This document shows, in pieces, positions 41,101 through 55,200 of a stretch of 64,000 nucleotides of DNA. Both the position numbers and the translations under genes were made by a program. Origin of the DNA: Holothuria scabra. Its lineage: Eukaryota > Echinodermata > Holothuroidea > Aspidochirotida > Holothuriidae. Location: the NCBI GenBank assembly GCA_037179385.1, contig CM074193.1, positions 36,668,846 to 36,732,845 of the forward strand. The letters are read 5' to 3'. The notes beneath the pieces were generated by a model. It made no database searches. It had not been told where the DNA came from and saw nothing but the letters and a program-made list of their open reading frames with translations. Each line of letters begins with the position of its first letter. Positions within the stretch are counted from its first letter, which is position 1.

Positions 41101-44100
41101 TACACTGATAGTAGGCACACTGTTTCTTACCTGCTTCTGTATTATCTATGGCTTTTATTTTCTTTCTTTCTTCAACAGTCACTTCTTTTAATTACGGAAG
41201 TAACTTAATACTCCAACTAAACATTTGCTGTGAATAATTACTTGGCAAGGAGCCGGGAAGGAAGTGTAGCACACCTCCAATAAAATTAAATGCATGTACT
41301 TCTGGTGTTAGCGGTATACTATCGAAACTGCAATTACTACAAAACTAAGGGCAAGAAACTATAAAGAAATGAAAATTTTTATTGGTCATGCAAGGATTTC
41401 TGGTGCTCTTTTATTTCACAAACATATTGGAAAAATACTTAAAACATCTAAACACATGTAGATTCTCAAATTCAACTGTTGTAACAGATGATAGCATCAG
41501 TGTTTCCACTAGAGGGGGGCCGGGGAGGGGGGGGGGAGGAAGAATTTGTTCCCCCTTCCCAGCCATCCTTCTAAGAAGGAAGGTGGGTATATCCCCCTCC
41601 CCTGCCCTTTTTCGTTCATTTCCATAAAAATTAGGAAATTGTCAATATCTTGGTTTTTTGCATGGTTTTGTTGCTTTCTTTTAAGAGGACCTTTTGGAGC
41701 AATACTGTATTTGTACTTAAACTTTATAGCAAATGGCCTCTAGAACCCTTTAAATTGCACCTTCCATGGGCCTTGAAGAAAGCTTTTGTCCCCATGAACC
41801 CACTTGTACATTAAATCTATGGCATTATTAACTTGGACTTGGGGTTAAAGGCATATTTTCATCATCCCAAACAGTTCCAATTCTCCCAACCTACTTACTT
41901 CTAGCCCCTCCCACATTTATCTAAAACTCATCTTTATCCAGACACAGTCCTAGTTTATTGCTTCATGGCTTGTCCCAGTGGCCATACAAGTCCATAATGT
42001 GTGATCAAGACACTCTCAGTGCCCATGCTGTGTAATTTACCTATGATGCATTGTTTGAATGTGATGCCAATCAAAGACCTGTACCAATTGAGAGTTTTGA
42101 TATATGTATACTGAAACTGTAGTTTGGGGTGACCAATGAGTGCCTTTAAGCAGTAATAAACCCCCCACCCCCTCTTTTTCCTCCTTTTTTGTGTTTTTGG
42201 CAGAATCCCTGTCTGAACAATAATATTAAAGTACAATCAAAAGAATGTACAACATATACAATTGTAAACTAACTACTGCACCTTTTATTTCCTTCTAACA
42301 GTTGGCATTGTGTTGGTAGGATTCATTAGATCCAATGCATGTATCAAATTGTATGCAGTTACTGTCGAATAACAGTTTGATGTAGACTGGGAATTTTAGA
42401 TATTGATATGGGGAATCACCTATTGTACAGCCACAGTCCGGGGGAAACTGAAGATTTGCCCTAAAGTGGCGTATGATTTTTCCAGGCAATTTGCTTTGAA
42501 TATGTGCCTACGCTGGAATTGTAAAATTATAACCACTTCTTTCCATTTTCTGTTGCAGATTATGGAGGTGATTTGACAGGAACTGAACCAATAGTAGGAG
42601 GTGTCCCATTTTATGTAAAACTGCTTGGCTCCTGTCTTGTGGATCTTCCAAATGATGAAGAACACACAGCATCAGCTGTCAAAAGATTAGTACATGAGGT
42701 AAGAAAGCAATAAAGGACAGGTTTGTTATGTTTCCATTGTTACAAGACCCTCTTTCAATTAGCAATTACAAAGGATTGTGGGACAGCATTTTGGTGAGCA
42801 TCAATTGTTTTCAGTCATAGACCTATTTCCAAATTGTAGCAATTACAATGAATTGTGGGATAAAGTTTTGCGTGTGCGTCAATTTTAACCACAGTGAAAT
42901 GCCATTGACAAAATTGACAAACACCAAAACTCTATCCCAAAATCCTTTGTAATTGCTGTTTGGAAATAGGTCTACGGTAAAATGACATTGACAAAAAAAA
43001 GACTTCTACCAAAAATCTGTCCCACAGTCGCTTGTAATAGCTAATTTGGAAAATGAAGATGCCAATTGACTGCCATTGAAAGCAAAATTTTTTCAAAGCA
43101 TATTGCCAAGTCTATGTTGGTCCTAACCTACTTTCTATCACCCTATGTATACCATTTACACCCATACTTACCCTCTGGCAAACAAATGACACCATGCCTA
43201 AAAATACATCTAAACGTGAGCAAGGCAGAATGCAGAAAGAAGATGTAGGGTGTATGGGGCCCTCTGCTAGTAGGGTTTCCACGATGTTATTACCTTGCCA
43301 AACGGTAAGTATGGGTACAAATGGTGTACACAGGGTGATAGGAGGTAGACCTCATCTCTCACAGACTTCCAAACCGGGGAGTTTTGTAAATTTTGTACCT
43401 GGAAATCATAACCTATTACACTTCTTACCTTACCTATTTTACCATTAGGCAGCTCCATCTATTGCCGAATGATCTCTGGCGGTAAAATATGAGTCTGGTG
43501 TCAGAATACTTGTGCCTTACGCCCTTACCTTGGTTGGGTCTCTTGTACAGTTTCCTCAACCAAAATGATTGGACAAAGCAAGCAAAACAAGCATTGAATG
43601 GATCACCATCCACCACTCCCTCATTCACTGTTGTGGCAGCCTGAGGCATCCTGAAACTTCAACATTGATGAGGGGTGAGGGGTTTGTCCAATGTATTTTG
43701 GCAAGGATCATTGGTTAAGGGTTAAGGTATTTACTGAATGAGGAAACACTTATTTCTCAACCTTGAATCTGCATAGAATTCATGTGTGATTCTATATCGT
43801 TATTGCTGGGTGTAAGTTTTAAAGACTAGATCAATGGATAAACAAAAGGAGGTGCAGCCATGATTTTTGGTTTCGATGATAAGAGAAACCTATGCAATCA
43901 TGATGGCGTGAGTGTGTATGTATGTGTGTGTGCGTGTGTGTGTGTGTGTGGATGTGTGTATGTGTGTGTGTGTATGTGACACTTTGCTCGTTAACACGAT
44001 ATCTCAAGATACGGATATCTGACAGTTTTCAAACTTAGTACATAGATGCGCCATATAGAAAGAAAGAACCCTATTGTTTTTGGCAGAGGTCAAAGGTCAT

Positions 44101-46191
44101 TTGGGGTCACCAGGGGTCAAAGTCTGAAAATCTCGTTAACACGATATCTCAAGATAGGAAGCTTTGGTAGATTTCATATTTAGTATGTTGATGCGTTATT
44201 AACAAGAGATGGTCCCTATCGTTTTGTGTGGAGGTCAAAGGTCATCTAGGGTCACTGGGGGGTCAAAGTCTGAAAATCTCATTAAGACGATATCTCATGA
44301 TAGGAAGCTCGAGTGGATTTCATATTTGGTATGTGGATGCGTTATAGTCAGGAGATGGTCACTAATGTTTGTCGCGGAGGTCAAAGGTCATTTGGGGTCA
44401 CTGGGGGTCAAAGTCTGAAAATCTCATTAAGAAGATATCTCAAGATAAGAACCTTGGGTGGATTTCATATTTGATATGTTGATGTGTTATAGTCAGGAGA
44501 TGGTCCCCTATGTTTTCCGTGGAGGTCAAAGGTCATCTGGGGTCACTGGGGGTCAAAGTCTGAAAATCTTGTTAAGACGATGTCTCTTGATAGGAAGCTT
44601 GGGTGAATTTCATATTTAGTATGTTGATGCATTATAGTCAGGAGATGGTTCCCTATGTTTTCCGTGGAGGTCAAAGGTCATCTGGGGTCCCTGGGGGTCA
44701 AAGTCTGAAAATCTTGTTAAGACGATGTCTCATGATAGGAAGCTTGGGTGAATTTCATATTAAGTATGTTGATGCATTATAGTCAGGAGATGGTCCCTAA
44801 TGTTTTTCACGGATGTCAAAGGTCCTTTGGGATCACTGGGGGTCAAAGTCTGAAAGTCTCATTAAGACGATATCTCATGATAGGAAGCTTGGGTGGATTT
44901 CATATTTGGTATGTTGATGTGTTACAGTCAGGAGATGGTCCCACTGTTTTTCACAGAGGTCAAAGGTCATCTGGGGTTACTGGGGGTCAAAGTCTGAAAA
45001 TCTTGTTAAGATGATATCTCAAGAAAGGAAGCATGGGTGGATTTCATATTTGGTATATTGATGCGTTATAGTCAGGAGATGGCCCCTATTGTTTTTTGCG
45101 GAGTTGAAAGGTCATCTGGGGTCACTGGGGGTCAAACTCTGAAAATCTCGTAAAGACGATATCTCAAGATAGGAAGCATGGGTGGATTTCATTTGTAGTA
45201 TGTTGATGTGTTATAGTCAAGAGATGGTCCCAATTGTTTTTCGCGGAGGTCAAAGGTCATCTGGGGTCACTGGGGGTCAAAGTCTGAAAATTTCGCTAAG
45301 ACAATATCTCAAGGTAGGAAACTTGGGTGGATTTCATATTAGGTATGTTAATGTGTATAGTCAAGAGATTGTCCCTATTGTTTTTTGCAGAGGTCAAAGG
45401 TCATCTGGGGTCACCAGGAGTCAAAGTCTGAAAATATTGTTAGCACAATATCTCAAGATCAGAAACTTGGATAGATTTCATATTTAGTGTATTGATGCGT
45501 TATGGTCAGGAGATGGTCCTTACTATTTTTTGCGGAGGTCAAAGGTCATCTGGGATCAGCAGGGGTCAAAGTCTGAAAATATTCTTAACACAATATCTCA
45601 AAATAGGACACTTTGATAGATTTCATATTTGGTTTGAAGATGCGTTATAGTCAGGAAATGATCCCTATTGTTTTTTGCGGAGGTCAAAGGTCATCTGGGG
45701 TCACAAGTGATCAAATTATGAAAATCTGGTTAACATGATATCTCAAGATAGGAAACTTGAATAGATTTTATATTTGGTGTGTGGATGGGTTGTAGTTAGG
45801 AGAGAGTCCCTATTGTTATTGGTAGAGGTCAAGGGTCATCTGGGGTCACTGGGGTCAAAGTCTGAAAACTTTTTAAACACGATATCTCAAGAAAGGAAAC
45901 TTGGATAGATTTCATGTTTGGTATGTGGACGGGTTATGGTCAGGAGATGGTCTCTGTAGTCTTTGGTGGAGGTCAAAGGTCATCTGGGGTCACAAATGGT
46001 CAAAGTCTTAAAATATTGTAAACACACATCTCAAGATAGGAAATTTGGATAGATTGTATATTTGGTATGTTGATGGGTTATGGTCAGGAGATGGTCCCTA
46101 TTGTTTTTGGCGGAGGTCAAAGGTCATCTGGGGTCACCGGGGGTCAAAGTCTGAAAATCTTGTTAAAGGGATATCTCAAGATGTCTATCTA

Positions 46192-46228
<37 letters not shown>

Positions 46229-49200
46229 TTCTTGCTTTTGTTGAGGTCAAAAAAGCATCTGGAATAACAAAATTATCTTTTGAACATTTGAGTGAGAAGA
46301 AAATGGAGCATGATGGCAAATTTGAAACAGTACAATTTTTGTATCATCGAAACCTCAATGCATTTTTGCATTCTGGTTTTCTGAAAAACCTCTTTCATGT
46401 GCTTTGAGATACAGACCTAGTTGCAAAAACTCATTGTTTGGCCCAAAAAAGGGGGCACGGGATATGCCCTTTTTATCCCCTGGATCTAGCCTTGCATGCA
46501 TCTGTAGGCCCATCTGCATACTGTAAATGGTCGCATTGGCAGACCTCTTGAATTAAGCCTACTGTACCATTTACTGTATCATTCTGCAGACCAGTCTCAT
46601 ACTGCACCACTCACTGTATGCACATTTTAAGTATTTTATAATGACAGAAAATATTGTCTACTGTATGTCTACGTACTTCCTGTATCTTGTGTGTAGGCGT
46701 AAGACAATGCTGGTACCAGCAATGTGCTAATCAAGTTGGTGTATTCTGTGAAGTACAAGAGTGGCGATGCTTCTTGAAGAACCCTCTGCCTAGCTCCTAA
46801 CTGGAGTAAGGTACGGGTACAAATAGTTGTACTTGAAAGGCAAGGCAATGTTTTATCATCCATGGAATCACAGATGAAGCATTGAGGAGGGGAAGCAGGA
46901 AATTTGTCCGGGCCCTTAGCATGTGGTTTGCCCCCTGCCGCATAAAAACAAAGCGGAAATGTAACAAAACTGTGTGTTGCCCCATCTGAATAATTATCAA
47001 ATCATCAAAATTGGTTTTGATGTGTTGATACTTTCTGGTTAGGGCTGCATTTTACTGAATTACTTCTGAACAGGTGACGAAGTTCATGAATGGTATAATG
47101 AATGAAACAAGCAATTATTTCTCATGCGAAATTGCAATTTTTAAATTTAATCTGATGTTGCACATGTATAGAAGTAAACTTGCTATAACAAAATGCTTTT
47201 AAAAGGCAAGAGCAGTCACCACAACTTGAAGTAGTGTAGTAGACTGTCTTGTTACATGATTGGCTCTTTGGAGTTATATGACAAAATTTTTGTCCCCTGA
47301 AATGTGAAATTAACAAGGCAAACTAATAGCTTTGTTTACCTTGTATATGTAATATTTAGGTCCTAAATTATTATAAAAGGTACTGTAGCAGAGAAATAAG
47401 AGAAAAATTGTAATATTTTGCTGTTCCTTCCAAACAAGCTTTGGGCAACTGCTTTTGCTCTTAAAAGAGGAAATGAGCAGTGGACTCCCCCCTCCCTCCT
47501 CCCCAATCCTTCTTTTGAGGCAACAGCTAAATTTCACAATTTTCTTCTTATTTCTCCTCAAAGTATCTTCCCGGTATATAAGCACTTCAATATTGTGCAT
47601 ATGTTCAAGGTAAACTAGTACTCTTAGTAAATTTCTCATTGAAGAGAAAAGATACTGTCACATGATTCTCAAGAGCCAATCATGAAACTGGACAGTCTGC
47701 AGTACTTAAAAGTTGAGTTGTCTGCATCCCCTTTGAGAGCTGTGATTCAATTGGAAGTTTAAAAATTATCTGCCTAAGGGGGATCCAGGAAGGCTTGAAA
47801 TGGCCTACTAATTGGGTAACCATAAAAATTGGCAAGATGCCAGTAGAGTCAGTTTTTGTAGGTCAAATTCTTAATTTTCCATGTGTCCGTCAAATGACCT
47901 TTCATCATAGACTCTCTAGTGCTCTGATAATATAGTGCACACTTTTTCAAAGTATGTGGGTGATGTGGTTGTAGGCTGTGATTTGTCTGAGTGTTGTCAT
48001 TTATGAAAAACAGTTAATTTTCATTTTAAAATTGCTGGTATAAAACAAGACATTGTTTAAAGTGCTGCTTATTGCTGAAAATTGTGTGGGTGCAAGCCAT
48101 TGATTTATTATTCAGTTTTGCAGTTATAAAGTACTTTAGGTATCTGCTGTTGCTTCATGCTATTTTCAGTACAAGTGATCCTAGACAAATTTCCTTGAAA
48201 TATTTAATTCATTATTTCATTGGAGCAGATGTTCCGAATTTAGAAACAGACTTGAACTTGAATAGCGATGTTAACAATGTCTAAGTCCTTCTCACATATG
48301 TAATTCCCCAACTTACTTGCAAACTCCATCTGGCATACAGTAGTTCAAGCACTGGATAGCACCGTTTTCCTTCTACTGTAAGTGGCATTCTCTTCCTTTG
48401 TTCCATCTTCAGTCAGATCTTTTGGAACTGAATAGCACCCTTTTCCATATAGATGGCATCCTCTCCCTATGTTTAGATCTCCACCATGCCCTGCTTCAAG
48501 CTAGACATTTTTACTTCTGTCTGTCTAAGGCAGGGTTCGACAAATCTACCCGACAGCCTGGAGCAAGTAAAAAAATGGCCCGAACAAGTGAACTGCTCAA
48601 TATTGTAGCCCGCTGGGCAAGCAGCACAGTAGTCTTCTTTGCATAGAAGTTCAATGGCTAGTACTAGATAATTAGATATGGACTAACTGCATATTCATGC
48701 AGACAAGTAGGCTTTGGGAATCCCTAGCCCGATGGACAAGTAATGAAAATGAATTGTCAAAGCCTGTCTAAGGTACCCTATTGTCAGCTATTATCTCAGC
48801 ATTTTCATCCAGGACCCTCCAAGTCAGTATTGCACTCTAGGAGTTTTATATCAACTATTATTTTTCATGTTTTGGGGCATCTTTCTATGCCCAGAACTTT
48901 GTACTACATGTGAATATTTTTGTTGCCATGAAGACTTGACTAAGTCAAATGAGAATCGGTGCTGTAGAAGAGGCTTAATTATTCATATACCATCAGAAAG
49001 TGTAACTTTGGTAGAAATTGGTTTGAGAAAAACATACATTGCATTGTTCATTGCCTCTTGTGTTGCACATGCCAGGTGGGAGCAGTGGAAAAGGTTTGTT
49101 TTTCACCATTCTTACCAGGGATGTGCAATTCACTCCAATTTTCCAATGCTCCCACTCTATGGCAAGTGGTTAGAGCATGTCACTTGCAGTGGGTACACCA

Positions 49201-52200
49201 GGAGTTTGCCTGCCAATGTCATACCAAACACACTAAAAATAATTTAACTGCCATTGTGCTTGGTGCTCAGCAATAAGCAAAGGAGAAGGGAAAACAAACC
49301 AATGAGCCACATCTGGAAAAAGACTATGGTCAGCAGGCTCACTTGGTCAAAAACTAAGGTGCATCAAACTTTATCCTGCTAACAAATTCAATTCTCCCAG
49401 TCTATACTTTACAACCCCAAGCTGTCTACAAATTGTACAGAAAGAACTCTGCAGATGGGTGTGTAACCTGGACACCATACATGTTTATCACAACATGCTA
49501 TGTTGATAATGTGTAATATTATGAGTTACTCTGCATCATTTGAATTTTATATCAGTCAAAGACAATCTGCCAATTGATAAATTTGGCAGATCACCACAAT
49601 AACAGTTTGGGTGATTTTATACTACTCATGTGCAGATACAAGGGGGGGGGGGATTTTACGGCCTCAGCATTCCCTTTTTCCTCACATCAACAATAAAACA
49701 TGCAGAAAGTTAGAAGTGCAGCTCCACCCCCCTGCTTTTTCTAAGGTCACCCCCCCCCCCCTTTTTTGGAATACCTGGATCAGCACCTGCTATTTAAGTA
49801 ATGATTTTAATGTTTAGAAATATTGTTCATCTGAAGATCCAGTGCATTACTCCTACAAGAGTAAATACAATTTATCCTTCTAAAATAAAAGCATTGCCAA
49901 CCTTGTAACTCAATATAAAGAGCCATTGTTGCACTGTGTACTGTATTACAGTTTCTTTTTTACTTCTTCTCTCTTTCACAGGCAAAATACAGTGGCATAA
50001 AGCTGAGGAAAGTCTCACTAACGATATCACCGGGAGGCATCGTGCAAGCAGATTTGGAGACTCAAGAAGAACTAATAAATGTTCCAATTCACAGGTATTC
50101 AAAGAGCTTGTCTTTACAGCAGGACTGTCTAATCAAAGGTCATGGAGGCAATGGCCTTTGTATATTGGCAGTTGCCTTAGTGCCCCAAAAATGTTCCCAT
50201 TCTCACTAAATATATTCCACTTTCAGGAACACGAATTGCTCTCTTTGGCCTTGATCCTCTTTATGAAAAACTAAGGCTAGAGAGTATGAAATAGGCATTG
50301 TTTGTCATGTCTTATTTCCTGCCCTGTTGCAGCCTGCTTCTTTAGTTACTAAAAGTCAAATTTGAACACCTCTAACGACTAATTTGAATTGTCCTCTGTT
50401 TCAGTCACAAAGTCTGCAGATAAACTGCCAGTGTACATATCATACTTCGTAGTACATACTTGCCATAATGTCTATGAAAGTATACAGTACGTAATCATGT
50501 AATCAGTCTCCCGCTAAAGGACTGTTTGCCCTTCAGGTAAGACCTTCAAGGTAAACCTTCTTTGCAGATACTATATAAGCCATGCCCTTAATACCACTGC
50601 TCCTGTCTAGGCTGAGCTGAGACGGACTGGTGATCTTTGTGTAAACTTGTCACATCTAATGTACTTGTATCTACAGTATCACATGTCATCTAATTGTTGC
50701 GTGAGGAATTTATACATCCACCCCCACTCCATCTGGTATCTTTGAAGTATGTTTTAAACATGTGTAGCTGTACAACATGTACAGCTGATGCACATCATCT
50801 GTACTGTGAACAAGTGTAAACAAATGTTTATTTCCCAGCAAGGGACTAAAATTACTTCCCAGGAAGGGAGTAAAATAATTTCCCAAAAAGGGAAAGTTGT
50901 CCCACAATTCTCAGTAAATTTTCATTTGCAGAAAATTAGCACCTTCCCTCAGATTGCAAAGTTTTTCTCCATATACCCAAAATTCCCTCCATATGTATCC
51001 AAATTTCCTTCTGATCCCATTATTACTGTATTGTATAACCACCTGTCCAGTAGGTACTACCATGAAGTGTGCTTTATGATGTCATACCAACTCTGTGGGT
51101 GGGATGGGCTTCTACATGATTTAAACGGGACCAAAGGTTGCGTTCTTATGAATATTCACTAACACTGAACCATTCTCGAGGTCACATATTTCTATGAATA
51201 TCCAAAGATATCTGTTCGATGTTCATTCTTGCAGACTATGGGGATATGACTGAATAGGAGAATATGTCCCACAGTCTGCTATGTAGGCAAGGTAAAGGTA
51301 AAATGTGTGACACTTTTCGAAAGGAATAATGCATAGAAATGTTTAAAAACATGCCATGTTAAAAGGACCAATCCTCACACCCTAAACTACAATTTTTGGT
51401 AGTGGTTTTCTGAAATTCTCAATTGGCTCAGCTCTTTAATTGACAGCTAATTCAAACAGTGCAAAGTGCCAAAGCTTGTATTACACAACATGAACTGTAC
51501 TGAGAGTGTTTTGAGAGCTATTCTATTCTCACCCTGAAGCAATAAACTGAGATTGTGTCTGGATGAGGATGAATATCAGATAATTGTGGGAGGGGCATAT
51601 AGTAAGAAGGTTAGCAGAATTGGTACTGTTTGGGATGATAGAACTGGTCCTTTAAGAAGGATTTTCATTATTAACCATTCAGTCCCACCAATAAACTCCA
51701 GAAATAACTTTTTACTCCTCAAAATATTTTACCACTCATAATACAAGTTTCGGAAGTTGGATCATTTTAAGTATAAAAATTTGGGGGAATCCTTCTCTGA
51801 GAACTGTATTTCTTGAAAAAAAAATGTGTTGAACAGTACTGTCTAATTTGAAACTACTTGACCATATTTACATCTTTTGGAGTCTATGCATATTAATGTT
51901 AAAAACATAATATGATACATAATTTAATAGCAAGTAACTTGAAACTACATTCTTTCTTTTCAACAGTTCCTTAATGAATGTACTAGTCTTCAATTAAAAA
52001 AAATAACAATAAATGTAAAAGTATTATAAATATAAACATGTTCTTTGAAACAACACAACCTTTTCCTTTGATTGGTCACAATTAGTCAACTTTTACTACC
52101 AGCTTGGCAGTAGGATATTCCTACCATCTCATCTCCCACGCCGTAAATTTGCTTGAATGGTTTTTTCATTAAAGTTTGTACTTTCATTGATCTTCACAAT

Positions 52201-55200
52201 GTCCTTAAGTTCATAGATCATATTTATTGATGCTAGTAGAGTTGAGACAGACATATTATACAAGAGCGATGGTAAGAAAAGACCGGTAAAATTTTTATCG
52301 GCTCCGGTCACCTGCTGGTAGACTTACGCAAGTGCTAAAAATTTCATAGCTGAAGACCTTGATTTTGCATTTGGTAAGCTATTTTAGGAAGTCAATTCTA
52401 AATTCATTCTACAATTTTTGTAGTAATCTACAGGAATTCACAAGTGGCAAATCTCTTTGATTGACAGAAAACTAACAAAATGTGGTGCTGTAGCTCATAT
52501 TTCGAAGCATGCACTGCATTGAGAATGATTTGATCAGGACTATGTTGGGTCTTGTATACTCACTCTGAAGCAATTAACTGAGGCTGTGTCTGGATGAAGA
52601 TGAGAACACCCAGAATTATAATTTTTTTTTTTTTCTTTGGGGGGGGGGGGGGATGGGGGGCTCTTCATTTGTCCTGTTTGAACATAATATGTTCAGAGGG
52701 CAAGGGAATGCCACTGCCCCAATTCAATGTTGTACAAGCATTCTACATGGAGTGAAGAAATTCTTGTCCCATTTGAAATCCACTTGGACCAATTGGTTGG
52801 AAACTTGGCCATAAAACACCATCTAACTAACTCACTCATTCAAACTCTAAATGCAGTTCATAAATTTAAAGCACTTGGCCCCATATTTTATGAAAATAAT
52901 CATGCTCATCGTGGACCATTGCACTATCATTTCCTGCTACGTAAGGTGACGCTTAAAAAAATTAGATTTCTGGTTAAAGACCTGTATCCTCCCAGCAAGA
53001 ATTCTAATATTTCCCACAATGTATGTACTGTATTTTTTGTTGAAAAAAGTTAAAGGGAATGCCCATTCAAATTTGCAAAATTTATCTTGCAGTCTCCTGC
53101 TTTCTGATTTTTCCACCCTTGAACAAATCAGTAGTACAGGTGCAGTATGATTCTGTAGGTCACAGAATCTCAAGTAGCTCATTAGCAATGTGCTCCTTTT
53201 ACAGTCATTTTCCACAAAGGGTGGGTGTGGGTCTGAAGGTACCCCACAGAAGGTTTGCAGGCCGTTTGAGACCCCAAAATTTTTATAGGTATCTACTGCA
53301 GATGGTAAAAATTACACTGAAGAGCACTGCAATTGAAAACTGCAAACTAAGTGGAAGTTGCCCAGGGCTCCAACCACTTGAAAACCACTTTTGTACAATA
53401 CTTTAGTAAAGCTGCAGGCTTTGCCTTATAAAATTTCTGTGGGTGCTACAAATCACCCTCCTCGGAAAATGAAGGAGTGTGGTAGGGGCGCTGTTTTATT
53501 AACTTTAAAGGAGGTTTATATGAGCTCCCATTCGCACAAAGTCAGTGATCTGAGGCAAGTCATCGGTGTGCAATGGCACTCACATGCCTCAAAATTCAAG
53601 TCCTGCAGTTGATGTTGTTTTAAAGTTTTAGTGTTGTTTTACTGCATAAAGGTCAAGAGCAGTCCCCCTCCCCCCACCCACCCCACCCCAAACTTATTTT
53701 GAAGCAACAGCCAAATCTCACAATTTTCTTCTTATTTCTCTTCAAAGTAGCTTTTATCACATTTTGTGACTAATAACTAATTCAAGATAACGAAGCAGTT
53801 ACTTCTGGTAAGTTTCACATTTGAGGAGATTGAAAGAATGTTTTCACCTGACTCTTACCAACCAATCATGAAACAAGACAGTATACTGCACTATTTCAAG
53901 TTGGAGGAGGCTGCTCTTGCCTTAAATACCAGGAAGAGTTGATAAAATAGGTTGTAACAGAACTAAAACCCAATATATTGCACACATTCATGTTCAATTG
54001 AAACAGAGATATTTGAATCACGTTTCAGTATAAATTAACACTTCCTCCATAAATTGGCAACTTTCACCCAGTATGTCATCAACCGGGAAAACCCCCTTTT
54101 GCTTGAGTGAAATTAAAAGTAACCCTATTCTGATAACTTCTTCAATATACACCCACTATTTCTCTTTCAAAGTTTGTCTAAGTTTCTAAAATTAAACCCC
54201 TGGTTGCAATGCTTAAACGAAGTTAAGCATTCGCTCATAACAGCCTAGATTTCTGTTCTTGTGATTCTGTATTTTAATTCACAAAAATGCAGGTCTAAGT
54301 TTGCTGATACTTATCAGATTATAAATGGTGGTGCTGCCACTAATTTTTCCTGGGAAAGGTATATTTCTCTTTCAAAATCAAGTGAAGATTTTCAACGATG
54401 TTAAAAATTGGCTGATTTCCAATTTTTTCCCCAGGGATGGAAGCTTATTTTGGCGCTCATTTGTTAGAAAGAAAAATGAAATTCTTATGTTTGGTTTCAA
54501 AATGAATTTTGTCCTGGTAAAATGCTGGGCATATGCTGTTACAGTCAATGCCAAACATTCAACTGCTGTGTTTGTAGCTTTCTGACTGACAGTAAGGGTC
54601 AGAAGCACCCTGGCAACAAATCAGTGACAAGCTCAGACCTGCTGCCATTTTGAAAGGAACTTTTTATGGTTTGGGTTTCTTTGGTGTCTATTATCAGGCC
54701 TTGAATTTTGAGGAGCGAGTGTGATTGCACTCCATCACTGTCTTTAAATCTCTGTAAGGGGTGTGATTTTTTGTACACCTAGATCAAGTTGAGGGCTCAT
54801 GTGAATTTAAGTGAAACAAAACAACATACCTGCCACACTCCTTACTTTACTGTGGAATGCAATTGGTCGTACTGTACACCTGGAAATTTTATCACTCAAG
54901 GCCTTTATTATTTCCAGTTTTCCTGTTTCTTCAACTTTTTTTACACTCAACATACCCATCGAAACAATGCATGCTTAAAGGGCCAATCCTCTCACCCCAA
55001 ACTACACTTCTAGTATGGGGTGACAGAAACTCTACATTGGCTCAGCTTTTTGATCAACTGTTAATTCAAACAATGCAGAGTACCAAAGCTTATGTTACAC
55101 ATCATGAACTATACTGAGAGTGGTTTAATTATACACATTGAGCGTTTCTATACTTACCCAAAAGCAATAAACTGAGATTGTGTCTGGATGAGGATGAATT

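Larger units (their letters stand above)
14172..42558 (+). other. Intron 1 (28.4 kb) of the ARH-like gene, repeat-filled
   Basis: Defined by GTAAGT at 14172 and the AG at 42557-42558. The repeats inside it are listed separately. I see no recognisable gene or RNA in the gaps: 14172-15432, 15641-16086, 16696-17117, 17457-18163, 18619-18992, 19336-20744, 20943-22265, 22594-22971, 23313-24188, 24539-25087, 25393-25996, 26827-27148, 27726-28816, 29590-30964, 31967-32519, 32834-33740, 33975-34459, 34701-36602, 36820-37699, 38601-39294, 39598-40620, 40894-41497 and 42212-42558. These hold AT-rich intron DNA with homopolymer runs (for example A/T at 39794-39837) and short partial repeat copies. Confidence 0.75.
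42699..49981 (+). other. Intron 2 (7.3 kb)
   Basis: Bounded by GAG|GTAAGA and TTTCACAG. It holds an inverted repeat (42818-42974), an inverted pair (43122-43357), a TG microsatellite, the 145-bp nuclear-receptor-site minisatellite, two abutting TTAA MITEs, a hAT-like MITE with perfect 8-bp duplication (48541-48765), a SINE and G/C-tract DNA near 49.7 kb. The stretches 43450-43860, 46240-47195, 47735-48530 and 48775-49130 show nothing I recognise. Confidence 0.75.

Noticed and set aside
44209..46407. Several frames with repeated GGQRSSGVTGGQSL-like peptides
   Set aside because: Translations of the 145-bp minisatellite.
49140..49205. Functional tRNA gene on the + strand
   Set aside because: Same reason: SINE head with a degraded B box.
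50788..51162. 124-codon + strand frame
   Set aside because: The first part is a 24-bp tandem repeat and the rest has no domain; it lies inside intron 3.
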